64,000 nt of DNA from JAYWIG01 sp043789035 (GTDB lineage Bacteria > Pseudomonadota > Gammaproteobacteria > Burkholderiales > Burkholderiaceae_E). A program made the translations under genes and the position numbers. The stretch covers positions 1-64,000 of the forward strand of contig JAYWIG010000361.1 in assembly GCA_043789035.1 (NCBI GenBank), written 5' to 3'. This document shows positions 35,025-43,299 of this stretch, in pieces. Position 1 is the first letter of the stretch. Each line of letters opens with the position of its first letter. The notes under the pieces were generated by a model. The model worked only from the letters and a program-made list of their open reading frames with translations, made no database searches and was not told the origin of the DNA.

Positions 35025-35686
35025 TGAATACTGCCCCCACGTGGCAGCTCGAATTTAAGCGCCGCATTTTGAGGCTTTGGTTTGTCAAGGCAACTGGAAC
35101 CGCATTTTTTTTGGTCGTATTTTTTCAACTCTACTTTGCGTTATTGCGATTTCCAAGCGCCGCCGTCTTTGAAATGCCAATCACTAAGCTAGACGAGTTA
35201 ATTACGTTTTGGCCGCCGGCGTTCTACGCATATGCATCTCTCTGGCTTTACACGGCGCTTGTACCCGCGTTGCAACCTTCGTTTAAAGCACTCGTTGTGT
35301 ACGGTTTTGGAATCGGCGCAGTTTGTGTGACTGGATTAAGCTTTTTTTACTTTTTACCTACAAAAGTGCCCTTTAATGCCTTGGAACTAAGCACCGAAAG
35401 TTCACTCGCGATACTTCGGAAAATTGATATGTCTGGCAATGCCTGCCCATCGCTACATGTTGCAACAGCGATATTTACAGCGTTGTGCTTGCATCGAATT
35501 CTTTTTGCAATCGGCTCGCCCTCCTGGATACGCAAAGTGAGCTGGGTGTGGTGTGCATTAATTGTTTACTCAACGATGGGTATCAAACAACACGTCTTTT
35601 GGGATGTCGCGGCAGGTATTGCGTTAGGTGCAATTTTCGCTTTTGTTTACTTTCAACTAACCGACGACCTGCCCAAGAATCGGTAG
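35024..35686 (+). CDS. PAP2-superfamily membrane phosphatase
   Basis: A 220-residue membrane protein with about six hydrophobic segments. The phosphatase motifs 2 and 3 are seen: GNACPSLHVATAIF (PSxH, about residue 146) and STMGIKQHVFWDVAAGIALG (SxxxxxxHxxxDxxxG, about 184-203). Motif 1 (KxxxxxxRP) is not obvious, as in the inositol-phosphoryl-transferase-like branch. It could dephosphorylate a lipid carrier or transfer a phospho-headgroup to the polyene lipid. Last gene of block C, joined by a TAATG overlap; convergent with uvrD. Confidence 0.78.
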   Translation: MNTAPTWQLEFKRRILRLWFVKATGTAFFLVVFFQLYFALLRFPSAAVFEMPITKLDELITFWPPAFYAYASLWLYTALVPALQPSFKALVVYGFGIGAVCVTGLSFFYFLPTKVPFNALELSTESSLAILRKIDMSGNACPSLHVATAIFTALCLHRILFAIGSPSWIRKVSWVWCALIVYSTMGIKQHVFWDVAAGIALGAIFAFVYFQLTDDLPKNR

Positions 35687-35723
35687 ATTGCCCGCTAGCT
35701 CTATGTAGTGCCTGTGCGCGAAT

Positions 35724-38036
35724 TTACAGCGCTTGCAACTTAGCCACTGAAAGGGCTAACCACTTCACGCCTTCGCGCCCGAAGTTCACTTGTACTCTAG
35801 CGTCGGTGCCTGCACCTTCGATGTTGATAATCACGCCCTCGCCAAACTTCGCATGGCCTACCGACTGGCCGACTCTAAAAGCGATGCCTCTTTCACTGCT
35901 GCGTTCGATGCGCTTTACCGAAGTTTCTTCCCAAGCGGAACCGGAGTTTGAGCCGTAGTTACCACCGCCATATGCAGCGCCTGCATAACCAACCTGAGTT
36001 CTTGGCGTAAGCCACTTCAACGCTCCTTCGGGCAACTCGTCGATAAACCGAGATTTCATGTTGTAGCGAGTCTGGCCATGCAACATACGAGTTTGCGAGA
36101 ACGACATATACAAGCGCTTACGAGCACGTGTGATAGCCACGTACATCAAGCGGCGCTCTTCTTCTAGCCCAGCCATTTCCGAGGCTGAGTTCTCGTGAGG
36201 GAACAAACCTTCTTCTAAACCAGTAATAAATACCGCATCGAACTCTAAGCCTTTAGCCGCGTGTACTGTCATCAGTTGCACGGCATCAACACCTTCACCG
36301 GCTTGGTTGTCGCCGGCCTCTAGCGACGCGTGCGACAGAAAACCGGCCAACGGTGTCATTTGAATTGCACCTGGCGCATCGGGTATGGTAATGAGCTCGC
36401 TAACGTCCGGGGATTGTGGCTCATCGGTCACTAAATTACGTTCAGAATTCGTGATGCCTAAATTCGCCGCCGTACCTTGCGATATGCTCTGGTCACTTAA
36501 ATAAGCTGAAGCTGCGTTTATCAACTCTCGTAAGTTTTCAACTCGTTCTTGGCCTTCGCGCTCACCCTCATAAAACGTCACTAAACCAGTGCGCTCGATA
36601 ATATGTTCGACCATTTCATGCAATGGCAACTGTTGGGTTTCGAAGCGAAGCTGTTCAACGAGTTTAACAAATGCAGCTACTTTCGCAGCACCAGTTCCGC
36701 TGGTAAAACCTGCGGCATCATAAAGGGACAAATTTCTCGCTCTCGCGGCATCTTGCAACTGCTCGATGGATCGAGCACCGATACCCCGCGCCGGGAAATT
36801 CACTACGCGCAAGAAAGCGCCATCATCGTTCGCATTTTCAAGCAAGCGCATGTAGGCCAGGGCATGCTTAATTTCAGCACGCTCAAAAAAGCGTAGACCA
36901 CCATACACTTTGTATGGCACACCAGCAGAAAACAAACCGTGTTCGATGACTCGTGATTGCGCATTTGAGCGATACAGAATTGCGATGTCTGCGCGCAGAT
37001 GGCCTTCATAAATCAGGCCTTTGATCTCTTCCAACATCCATTGAGCCTCTTGCAAGTCCGTAACAGATTCGTACAAGCGAACTGGCTCGCCCTCGCCCGC
37101 ATCCGTCCACAGGTTTTTGCCGAGCCGCTGGTCGTTGTGCTCAATTAAGGCGTTAGCACAATTCAAGATATTCGCGTGTGAGCGATAGTTTTGCTCGAGC
37201 TTAATCAGATTTTGAACTTTAAACTCACGCTCAAAGGCAGCCATGTTGCCAACGTTGGCTCCACGAAAGGCGTAGATGCTTTGGTCATCATCGCCCACCG
37301 CAAACACTGAACTTGGGTTTGGTTGCCCATGGCCTGCAAGCAACTTTAGCCACTTATATTGCAAGTTATTAGTATCTTGAAACTCATCAACGAGGATATG
37401 GCGAAAGCGTGCTTGGTAATGCTCACGAAGCGGCTGGTTACGCTGTAGTAACTCGTAACTACGCAGTAGCAGCTCGGCAAAGTCGACAACGCCTTCTTTT
37501 TGGCATTGTGCTTCATAAGCGGTGTACAGTTCAATAAACTTTTTGTTGTAATCGTCATAGGCTTCGACTTCATTCGGGCGCAAGCCTTCCTCTTTCGAAC
37601 CATTGATAAAGTACATCAAATTCTTGGGCGGGTATTTTTCGTCATCAATATTCAACGATTTCAATAAGCGCTTAATCGCAGCAAGTTGATCCTGCGAATC
37701 AAGAATTTGGAATGTTTGAGGTAAGGCCGCATCGCGATAGTGAGCCCGCAATAACCGATTACATAAACCGTGAAACGTGCCGACCCACATACCGCGCGGG
37801 TTCACCGGTAACATCGAAGAAATGCGGGTGAGCATTTCGCGTGACGCTTTATTGGTAAACGTTACTGCCAGCAAACCTTGTGGGCTTACCTGCTGCGTTG
37901 AAATGAGCCACGCAATCCGAGTCGTCAGTACCCGAGTTTTACCGGAACCGGCCCCCGCCAAAATCATTGCATGTTGAGCAGGTAAAGTAACCGCAGCAAG
38001 CTGGGGTTCATTGAGATTTGCGAGTAGATTAGCCAT
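35724..38036 (-). CDS. uvrD: ATP-dependent DNA helicase UvrD/Rep type
   Basis: A 770-residue superfamily 1A helicase. Walker A is AGAGSGKTRVL near 28, Walker B is ILVDEFQDTNNLQY near 220, motif III AVGDDDQSIYAFRGA near 246, and motif V TVHAAKGLEFDAVF near 580. The tail (SVGHAKFGEGVI, then VNFGREGVKWLAL) is the C-terminal Tudor-like domain of UvrD. It unwinds DNA in excision and mismatch repair. It is 3' to the polyene cluster on the opposite strand and shows no functional link to it. Confidence 0.95.
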   Translation of the reverse strand: MANLLANLNEPQLAAVTLPAQHAMILAGAGSGKTRVLTTRIAWLISTQQVSPQGLLAVTFTNKASREMLTRISSMLPVNPRGMWVGTFHGLCNRLLRAHYRDAALPQTFQILDSQDQLAAIKRLLKSLNIDDEKYPPKNLMYFINGSKEEGLRPNEVEAYDDYNKKFIELYTAYEAQCQKEGVVDFAELLLRSYELLQRNQPLREHYQARFRHILVDEFQDTNNLQYKWLKLLAGHGQPNPSSVFAVGDDDQSIYAFRGANVGNMAAFEREFKVQNLIKLEQNYRSHANILNCANALIEHNDQRLGKNLWTDAGEGEPVRLYESVTDLQEAQWMLEEIKGLIYEGHLRADIAILYRSNAQSRVIEHGLFSAGVPYKVYGGLRFFERAEIKHALAYMRLLENANDDGAFLRVVNFPARGIGARSIEQLQDAARARNLSLYDAAGFTSGTGAAKVAAFVKLVEQLRFETQQLPLHEMVEHIIERTGLVTFYEGEREGQERVENLRELINAASAYLSDQSISQGTAANLGITNSERNLVTDEPQSPDVSELITIPDAPGAIQMTPLAGFLSHASLEAGDNQAGEGVDAVQLMTVHAAKGLEFDAVFITGLEEGLFPHENSASEMAGLEEERRLMYVAITRARKRLYMSFSQTRMLHGQTRYNMKSRFIDELPEGALKWLTPRTQVGYAGAAYGGGNYGSNSGSAWEETSVKRIERSSERGIAFRVGQSVGHAKFGEGVIINIEGAGTDARVQVNFGREGVKWLALSVAKLQAL

Positions 38037-38074
38037 ATAGCTTCATTGTACCGGCCCATGATAAAGTTCTAGGT

Positions 38075-39238
38075 ATGAAAACTTGGCTACTAAACATCGC
38101 GCATGCCGTGGATCACTTGATGCTGCTTATCTTCGCAACCGCCGTAGGCGCCATTGCGAAAGATTTCAACCTCGCTAACTGGCAAGATCTCATGCCCTAT
38201 ACCGTAGGCGCATTCTTCATGTTTGGTTTAGGCGCTTTGCCCTCGGGCAAGCTGGGGGACCAGTGGGGCCGAAGGGCCATGATGCTGATATTTTTCTTCG
38301 GCATCGGCTTGGCGGGGATAGCTATTTCGTTTACCCAAACGCCTTTACAGCTCGGACTTGCGCTCACCTTCATGGGCGCATTTGCATCCATTTATCACCC
38401 CGTGGGAATTCCCATGCTCTTACAGGGGGTCGAGAAGCCTGGATCAGTGATCGGTTTAAACGGCCTGGCAGGCAACTTAGGCATTGCTGCAGCGGCGCTA
38501 TTGACGGGCTACTTAGTAAGCTACTTTGGTTGGCGGGCTGCGTTTATTGTTCCAGGCGTACTTAGCATCTTCGCGGGTGTTGTATTTGCGTTAGCGGTAC
38601 CGAAAGAAGATATTGCGCCAGCCAAACGCAACACTAAACTGCTGGATATCGACCCAAAGCTGCGCACCAAAGTCTTACTCATCATGACGTTAACAGCGAC
38701 CTCGGGCAGCATGCTGTTCAATTTCTCTACCAACGGAAACTCAGAATTTCTGAAGGCTCGCTTCCCTGAAATGGCCAGCGATCCATCGACCTTAGGCATA
38801 TTGCTGGCGATTGTTTACACCATTGCTTCGTTCACACAAATCGCAGTGGGAAAGTTAATCGACGCCTACCCGCTCAAAAAAGTCATGCTGAGCGTGCTCC
38901 TACTGCAAGCGCCGGTGCTGATGCTCGCATCATTCGTGAGTGGCTGGACTTTATTCTTCGTCATGATCGCCTTCATGATGCTAATCTTTGGCGCGATTCC
39001 CTTTACCGACGCGATGATTGTTCGCTTCGTAGATGATCAAATGCGTTCGCGAGTCAGTGGCATGCGTTTGGCGGTTTCATTTGGAGCAAGCTCTGCCGCA
39101 GTGTGGATGATTGGCCCTGTTGTAAAAGCAGCGGGCTTCTCCACATTGCTCATCGTGATGGCGGGTATCGCAGCGTTAACCCTAGTTTTTGCTACCCAAC
39201 TCCCTAATACACAGCCAAGAGCCATAGAAAAAGCATGA
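38075..39238 (+). CDS. Major facilitator superfamily transporter
   Basis: A 387-residue inner-membrane protein with about twelve hydrophobic helices. The loop 2-3 motif is GALPSGKLGDQWGRRAMM near 54-71 (GxLxDxxGRR-like), and the second half begins after a charged loop near 180-205. The family has no obvious drug or sugar signature and the substrate is unknown. It ends with a 4-nt overlap (ATGA) with the SDR gene, so transporter and dehydrogenase probably handle the same compound. Confidence 0.88.
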   Translation: MKTWLLNIAHAVDHLMLLIFATAVGAIAKDFNLANWQDLMPYTVGAFFMFGLGALPSGKLGDQWGRRAMMLIFFFGIGLAGIAISFTQTPLQLGLALTFMGAFASIYHPVGIPMLLQGVEKPGSVIGLNGLAGNLGIAAAALLTGYLVSYFGWRAAFIVPGVLSIFAGVVFALAVPKEDIAPAKRNTKLLDIDPKLRTKVLLIMTLTATSGSMLFNFSTNGNSEFLKARFPEMASDPSTLGILLAIVYTIASFTQIAVGKLIDAYPLKKVMLSVLLLQAPVLMLASFVSGWTLFFVMIAFMMLIFGAIPFTDAMIVRFVDDQMRSRVSGMRLAVSFGASSAAVWMIGPVVKAAGFSTLLIVMAGIAALTLVFATQLPNTQPRAIEKA

Positions 39239-39996
39239 ACCCATTTTCCCTAGAAAACAAAACAGCACTCGTTACCGGCTCAAGCAAAGGCATTGGCAAG
39301 GCGCTTGCGAAAGCCTTGGCACAAGCAGGCGCACAAGTCATTCTTAATGGTCGCGACGTAACGGTGCTTCAGAGTACATTCGATGAGTTCAAAGCACTTG
39401 GGCTAAAAGTGCACATGTCGGCTTTCGACGTCACCGATGAGCATGCAGTGAATGCCGCCGTCGACACATTTGAAAAAACTCAAGTTGCGATCGATATTTT
39501 GGTAAACAACTCTGGCATTCAAATTCGCTCTCCACTTGAAAACTACGCCACAACTGATTGGAATAAGCTCATGGCAACCAATTTAAGTAGTGTATTTTTC
39601 GTGAGTCGGGCCGTTGTACAACACATGATCCACCGCAAAGCAGGAAAGATCATTAATGTTGTGTCAGTCAATGCAGAGCATGCACGCTACGGCATCGCGC
39701 CGTATTCGGCGAGTAAAGGTGCGATCAAGATGCTTACCAAAGGCATGTGTGTCGACTGGGCCAAGCATGGCATACAAATCAATGGCTTAGGCCCTGGGTA
39801 CTTCGAAACCGAAATGACCGCGCCATTGGTAGCTGACAAAGACTTCACCGCGTGGGTAGAAAAACGCGTGCCAACTGGTCGTTGGGGAAAAGTGGAAGAA
39901 TTAGGTGGCGCAGCTGTGTTTTTAGCGTCCAGCGCATCGGATTTTGTGAATGGCCATACTTTGTATGTCGACGGCGGGATTACAGCAACGCTTTGA
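39235..39996 (+). CDS. SDR-family oxidoreductase (gluconate 5-dehydrogenase-like)
   Basis: A 253-residue short-chain dehydrogenase: TGSSKGIGKALA near 15, NNSGIQ near 92, the catalytic Ser in NVVSVNA, YSASKGAIKM with Tyr and Lys near 158, and the GHTLYVDGGITATL C-terminus. The LNGRD after beta-2 suggests NADP use. The closest general type is IdnO/gluconate 5-dehydrogenase, but sugar-acid specificity cannot be shown. Coupled to the MFS gene. A broken nitroreductase follows. Confidence 0.88.
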   Translation: MNPFSLENKTALVTGSSKGIGKALAKALAQAGAQVILNGRDVTVLQSTFDEFKALGLKVHMSAFDVTDEHAVNAAVDTFEKTQVAIDILVNNSGIQIRSPLENYATTDWNKLMATNLSSVFFVSRAVVQHMIHRKAGKIINVVSVNAEHARYGIAPYSASKGAIKMLTKGMCVDWAKHGIQINGLGPGYFETEMTAPLVADKDFTAWVEKRVPTGRWGKVEELGGAAVFLASSASDFVNGHTLYVDGGITATL

Positions 39997-40014
39997 GAGA
40001 ATCTGTATATCAAA

Positions 40015-40331
40015 TTGACTAGCAGTCTTTCCGCACTCATCCGTTCCCGCTGTAGTACCCGCGATTTGCTGCCAGCGCCGATCACCCAGGCATTGCTCAA
40101 TTCGATTCTTGAAGACGCGATTGGGCACCGAGTGGCTCGAACGTCCAGCCATTCCGACTTGCGATTGCGCCAGGAAACGTGAGAGCAAAAATATCTGCTG
40201 ATAAGCGACAGGACAAAGCCTTTATGAAATCTTCAATATTTCACGCAGCAATAAAGCTGCGACAGATAAACAGTTAAGGCGTAACTCAGTTCTTCGGTGC
40301 TCCTACGGCGATGGTCTTTTTTATCCACTAA
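40015..40331 (+). pseudogene. Nitroreductase-family gene, degraded by frameshift, stop and deletion
   Basis: Frame 1 from TTG 40015 gives LIRSRCSTRDLLPAPI and ALLNSILEDA, the typical N-terminus of nitroreductases (RRSxRxF...ILExA). At about 40114-40120 the similarity jumps to another frame: DWAPSGSNVQPFRLAIAPG, which is the FMN-site motif WAPSGSNxQPW. That frame meets TAA at 40275 and resumes in frame with FFGAPTAMVFFIH up to TAA at 40329. The distance between the two motifs (about 57 codons) is roughly 25 residues shorter than in intact enzymes, so there is also an internal deletion, and the C-terminal half is gone. This accounts for the otherwise empty 360-nt gap after the SDR gene. The gene can no longer make a working enzyme. 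Confidence 0.8.
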
Positions 40332-40358
40332 ACTTTTAAAGAGTACAAGCACCAAACC

Positions 40359-40865
40359 TCAATGCTTGTGCGCCGCTGATTCGTCTGCCTTGCCTCTTGG
40401 CTGAACCACCACCATAACCTCAACTGTACCCGCTTTCTCGAACTTCAATGTAAGTGGGAATCGATCACCGATGTTTAGTGGTTTATTTAGCTTCATAAGC
40501 ATCAAGTGATAGCCATTGGCTCCGCGTTCATCATGGCGCAGCGTAACTTCACTTTTCGCAGGGAGAGGCAACAGGTTGATTTCGCGCATACGCATTACAT
40601 CACCATCCATTTTCATGGTGTGCAACTCGACTGTTTGAGAAGCTGGTGATGAAGCGCTGAGCAACTGATCGGCCGCATCGCCTTTATTGGTTATCGACCG
40701 AATATACGCAGCACCATTTTGTGCCGCAAATGCAGAGGGAACAGTATAGGGATGTGCAATATTCAGACTGCCAACCGTATAGTCGTGAGCAAAGGCGGAA
40801 ATACTAAAGAAAGCCAAAAATAATGTAGCCATCGCTGAGGCAAAGCGCGTGTATTTAAAAACCAT
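40359..40865 (-). CDS. Periplasmic copper chaperone, PCu(A)C family
   Basis: A 168-residue exported protein with a signal peptide ending SAFA. The copper-binding residues are in VELHTMKMDGDVMRMREI and GYHLMLMKLNKP, the H-x(n)-M ... H-x-M pattern of PCu(A)C. The AHKH C-terminus adds further ligands. It delivers Cu(I) to cytochrome oxidase or stores it in the periplasm. Start at ATG 40865, preceded by TTTAGGA; the longer frame upstream has no RBS. The DUF2946 gene is transcribed in the same direction just before it, and these two families are often found together. Confidence 0.88.
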   Translation of the reverse strand: MVFKYTRFASAMATLFLAFFSISAFAHDYTVGSLNIAHPYTVPSAFAAQNGAAYIRSITNKGDAADQLLSASSPASQTVELHTMKMDGDVMRMREINLLPLPAKSEVTLRHDERGANGYHLMLMKLNKPLNIGDRFPLTLKFEKAGTVEVMVVVQPRGKADESAAHKH

Positions 40866-40936
40866 AAAAATCCTAAATAGAGTGTATGAAGCGCATGAAT
40901 GAACCACAATTCATCGCAATAATTTCATGTGGCTAA

Positions 40937-41323
40937 TTAGGCGATCGCAGGTGGGCCTCTTGGCGAAGCGCTGGGCCAATACTCATTGAATGTTAACGGG
41001 TAAATTGAAGGGGTTTCAAATACAAAAGGCCCTTGAAATAGGGTCAAAAAAGATGTGGCTTGATTAGGTAAGGAGGGCGACCCTCCAAGCAGGCACAAAG
41101 CGCAGTGTACTGAATCTTGTTGATGATGGCTGGGAGCCGATTGCTTACCGTTCGCATCAACAATCTTCACACCAGATGACGTACAAATGACGCTAAAAAG
41201 TGTCGAAAATTTATCTCGTTTAATGGTTGCACCAGCAATGGCTGGCATCATCAAATTAACGAGCAAAACTACCGATACTAGAACAGAGGTAATTTTATTC
41301 GTTGACCACTTACGTATGTGCAT
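40937..41323 (-). CDS. DUF2946 family protein, probably copper-associated
   Basis: A 128-residue protein with an N-terminal hydrophobic signal or anchor (about 10-30). The family core ICTSSGVKIVDANG is near 47-60, followed by HHQQDSVHCALCLLGG (His-His ... HCxLC, a possible metal site) and the RGPPAIA end. DUF2946 proteins have no proven role but co-occur with copper chaperones and TonB receptors. It lies 71 nt before the PCu(A)C gene, probably one operon. Confidence 0.82.
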   Translation of the reverse strand: MHIRKWSTNKITSVLVSVVLLVNLMMPAIAGATIKRDKFSTLFSVICTSSGVKIVDANGKQSAPSHHQQDSVHCALCLLGGSPSLPNQATSFLTLFQGPFVFETPSIYPLTFNEYWPSASPRGPPAIA

Positions 41324-41462
41324 TCCATTATTTTAGCTCCGATAAAAACCTTCGTAGTAAGTAAGGTCAAGTTAGCTCCATTAATCGTTTATTTATGAAT
41401 CAGATCACCCCACATTCGCTAGGCGGCGTCAATTCGAATAGTCTTATTGGGACCTCATATCG

Positions 41463-41760
41463 ATGAACGCTTCAAAACCTATTTTTCGCTTGACCATAGT
41501 ATTTTGGTTGCTCTCCTCCTCGTTTTCGGCCTTCTCCGCACCCGACGACGACGCTCTCGGGAGTGCGTCAATTGACGAAAACTAAAACACCTCTAGCGGC
41601 TAACTACCAATTTGACGGGCAGACCTACACAGTTGAAGACTTTTTGAATCGACAGCGCATCATGGGCCTTGTCATTCCCAAAGGCGACTCTATTATTTTA
41701 GAGGCCTATCAGTACGGGCGGACCGCAGCAGATAAGTTTGCGTCAATGTCAATGGCTTAA
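41463..41760 (+). pseudogene. Serine hydrolase (beta-lactamase/class C type) relic
   Basis: ATG 41463 starts a clear signal peptide (MNASKPIFRLTIVFWLLSSS, ending SAFSA) and a short mature piece before a stop at 41583-41585. A second frame from GTG 41563 continues with YTVEDFLNRQRIMGLVIPKG and then YQYGRTAADKFASMSMA, which matches the region leading to the SxxK active-site motif of penicillin-binding-protein-like serine hydrolases. The frame ends in TAA exactly at the codon where the catalytic Lys of SMSMAK is expected, and the remaining 300 or so residues are absent because the next gene begins. So the gene has both a frameshift and a 3' truncation. It explains the 450-nt space between the DUF2946 and CoA ligase genes. 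Confidence 0.72.
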
Positions 41761-41775
41761 ACTCAAGCAGCAAAA

Positions 41776-43269
41776 CTAACCTTTTAAAATTTTTCGCAAT
41801 TCATCTTTCCGAATTTTCCCCAATGCCGTTTTAGGAAAGCTATCTACAGCTTGCACCCGCTTTGGCCATTTGAATTTTGCCAACCGCTCCGTTAATTGGG
41901 TTTGGAGCAACGAATCTATGACGCCTAGAGAAGACCCAGCAACCATCACCACAACTAGAACAGGTACTTCGCCCCAACGCTCATCAGGTATCCCAATTAC
42001 AGCGCACTCTTGGACCTCCTCATGCTCCAAGATTAACGCTTCAATTTCTGCTGGGTAAATGTTTTCACCGCCAGAAATAATCATGTCTTTGCAGCGCCCA
42101 ACCACCCAGTAAAAACCTTCCGAGTCTTGATAGGCAATATCTCCTGTCTTAAACCATCCATTCACAAAGCTCTCTTTAGTTGCCTGTTCGTTGCGCCAAT
42201 AGAGACGCATCACATTAGGGCCTTTCACTAAAATTTCACCGACCTCATTAACAGCGCATTGTTTATTATCAAGATTCATTAGCTTTACCGCGCAGTGCAT
42301 GGCACGCAAGCCAGCACTACCGAGTTTACGACTGGTATCCTCTTGTCGCAGGTAAATTGCTATCGGTGCAGTTTCAGTTGAACCATAAACCTGGGCGGCG
42401 GGGATACCCCGTTGATGCCAAGCTTCGAGAAGCGCCTTGGGAACAATCGATGACCCTGTATTAATTAGACGAAAACAACTCACGTCTGTACTTAGCCATG
42501 ATGGATGATTAAGCAATGCAGTCACAGTGGCTGGCACAAGCAAACTAAGGGTGGGCCGCCAATGTTGAACTCGATCAAGAAACACGCCCGCATCGAACTT
42601 GTTTTCAATCGCCACCGTTGCGCCAACATAAAGTGCTGGTGTGAGCATAATGTTTAAGCCACCGACATGGAACATCGGCAATGCTATTAACACTCGATCT
42701 TCAGAGCTTAAATCATGCGCATGAATGGAATTTAATGCATTCCACTGTAATGCGTTTTGTGTAAGTACGGCACCCTTTGGCGGTCCGGTCGTGCCCGAGG
42801 TGTAGACCAACAGAAGATCGTCATCGAGGCGACCTTCCGATGCACGCCCTGTTATTAAGTCTGGATCTCGGGTTACTCGCACGTCATGGAGTTCGGCTAG
42901 CGCAGTGACTGCCGTACCAAGGCCTTGTGCATGACCGAAGAAATGCTCGTCAGCGAGCAAGAAGATAGGTTCAGAATCAAGAAGCTGTTGCGAGTGTTCA
43001 TGCGCTGTTAATCGATAGTTGAGCGGCACAAGGATTGCTCCGCGCCGTGCCAGAGCAAATAACAATACCAGCATTAGCGGATGATTAAAGCCTAAATAAG
43101 CGACTCTGTCGCCATAACCTACCCTACGTTCGCCTAACCATCTTGTCGCATGACGAACTTGATTTTCTAGCCACGCATATGAGAAGTCTTCACCTTGAAA
43201 GTGAATAGCCGCCTTATCCGGGCGTTGTTGTGCCCAGACTTGAATAAACTCACCGAAATAGTTACTCAC
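41776..43269 (-). CDS. AMP-dependent acyl/aryl-CoA ligase of the catabolic locus
   Basis: A 497-residue ANL ligase: VYTSGTTGPPKGAVLTQNAL near 155-175 (phosphate loop), VYGSTETAPIAIYL near 295, GWFKTGDIAYQDSEGFYWVVGR near 375, GGENIYPAEIEALI near 405, and the catalytic PKTALGKIRKDEL at the C-terminus. It activates a carboxylic acid with CoA. The substrate is not predictable, but its place after the flavoprotein and NicX-like genes suggests an aromatic, heteroaromatic or ring-cleaved acid. Last gene of the four-gene minus-strand operon; 30 nt follow the flavoprotein gene. Confidence 0.88.
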   Translation of the reverse strand: MSNYFGEFIQVWAQQRPDKAAIHFQGEDFSYAWLENQVRHATRWLGERRVGYGDRVAYLGFNHPLMLVLLFALARRGAILVPLNYRLTAHEHSQQLLDSEPIFLLADEHFFGHAQGLGTAVTALAELHDVRVTRDPDLITGRASEGRLDDDLLLVYTSGTTGPPKGAVLTQNALQWNALNSIHAHDLSSEDRVLIALPMFHVGGLNIMLTPALYVGATVAIENKFDAGVFLDRVQHWRPTLSLLVPATVTALLNHPSWLSTDVSCFRLINTGSSIVPKALLEAWHQRGIPAAQVYGSTETAPIAIYLRQEDTSRKLGSAGLRAMHCAVKLMNLDNKQCAVNEVGEILVKGPNVMRLYWRNEQATKESFVNGWFKTGDIAYQDSEGFYWVVGRCKDMIISGGENIYPAEIEALILEHEEVQECAVIGIPDERWGEVPVLVVVMVAGSSLGVIDSLLQTQLTERLAKFKWPKRVQAVDSFPKTALGKIRKDELRKILKG

Positions 43270-43299
43270 GTGAAAATGCTTTTAATCGCCAAGTATTGA

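Noticed and set aside
39922..40188. Minus-strand open frame of 88 codons after the SDR gene
   Set aside because: The plus strand of the same DNA encodes recognisable nitroreductase pieces, so the minus frame is a shadow.
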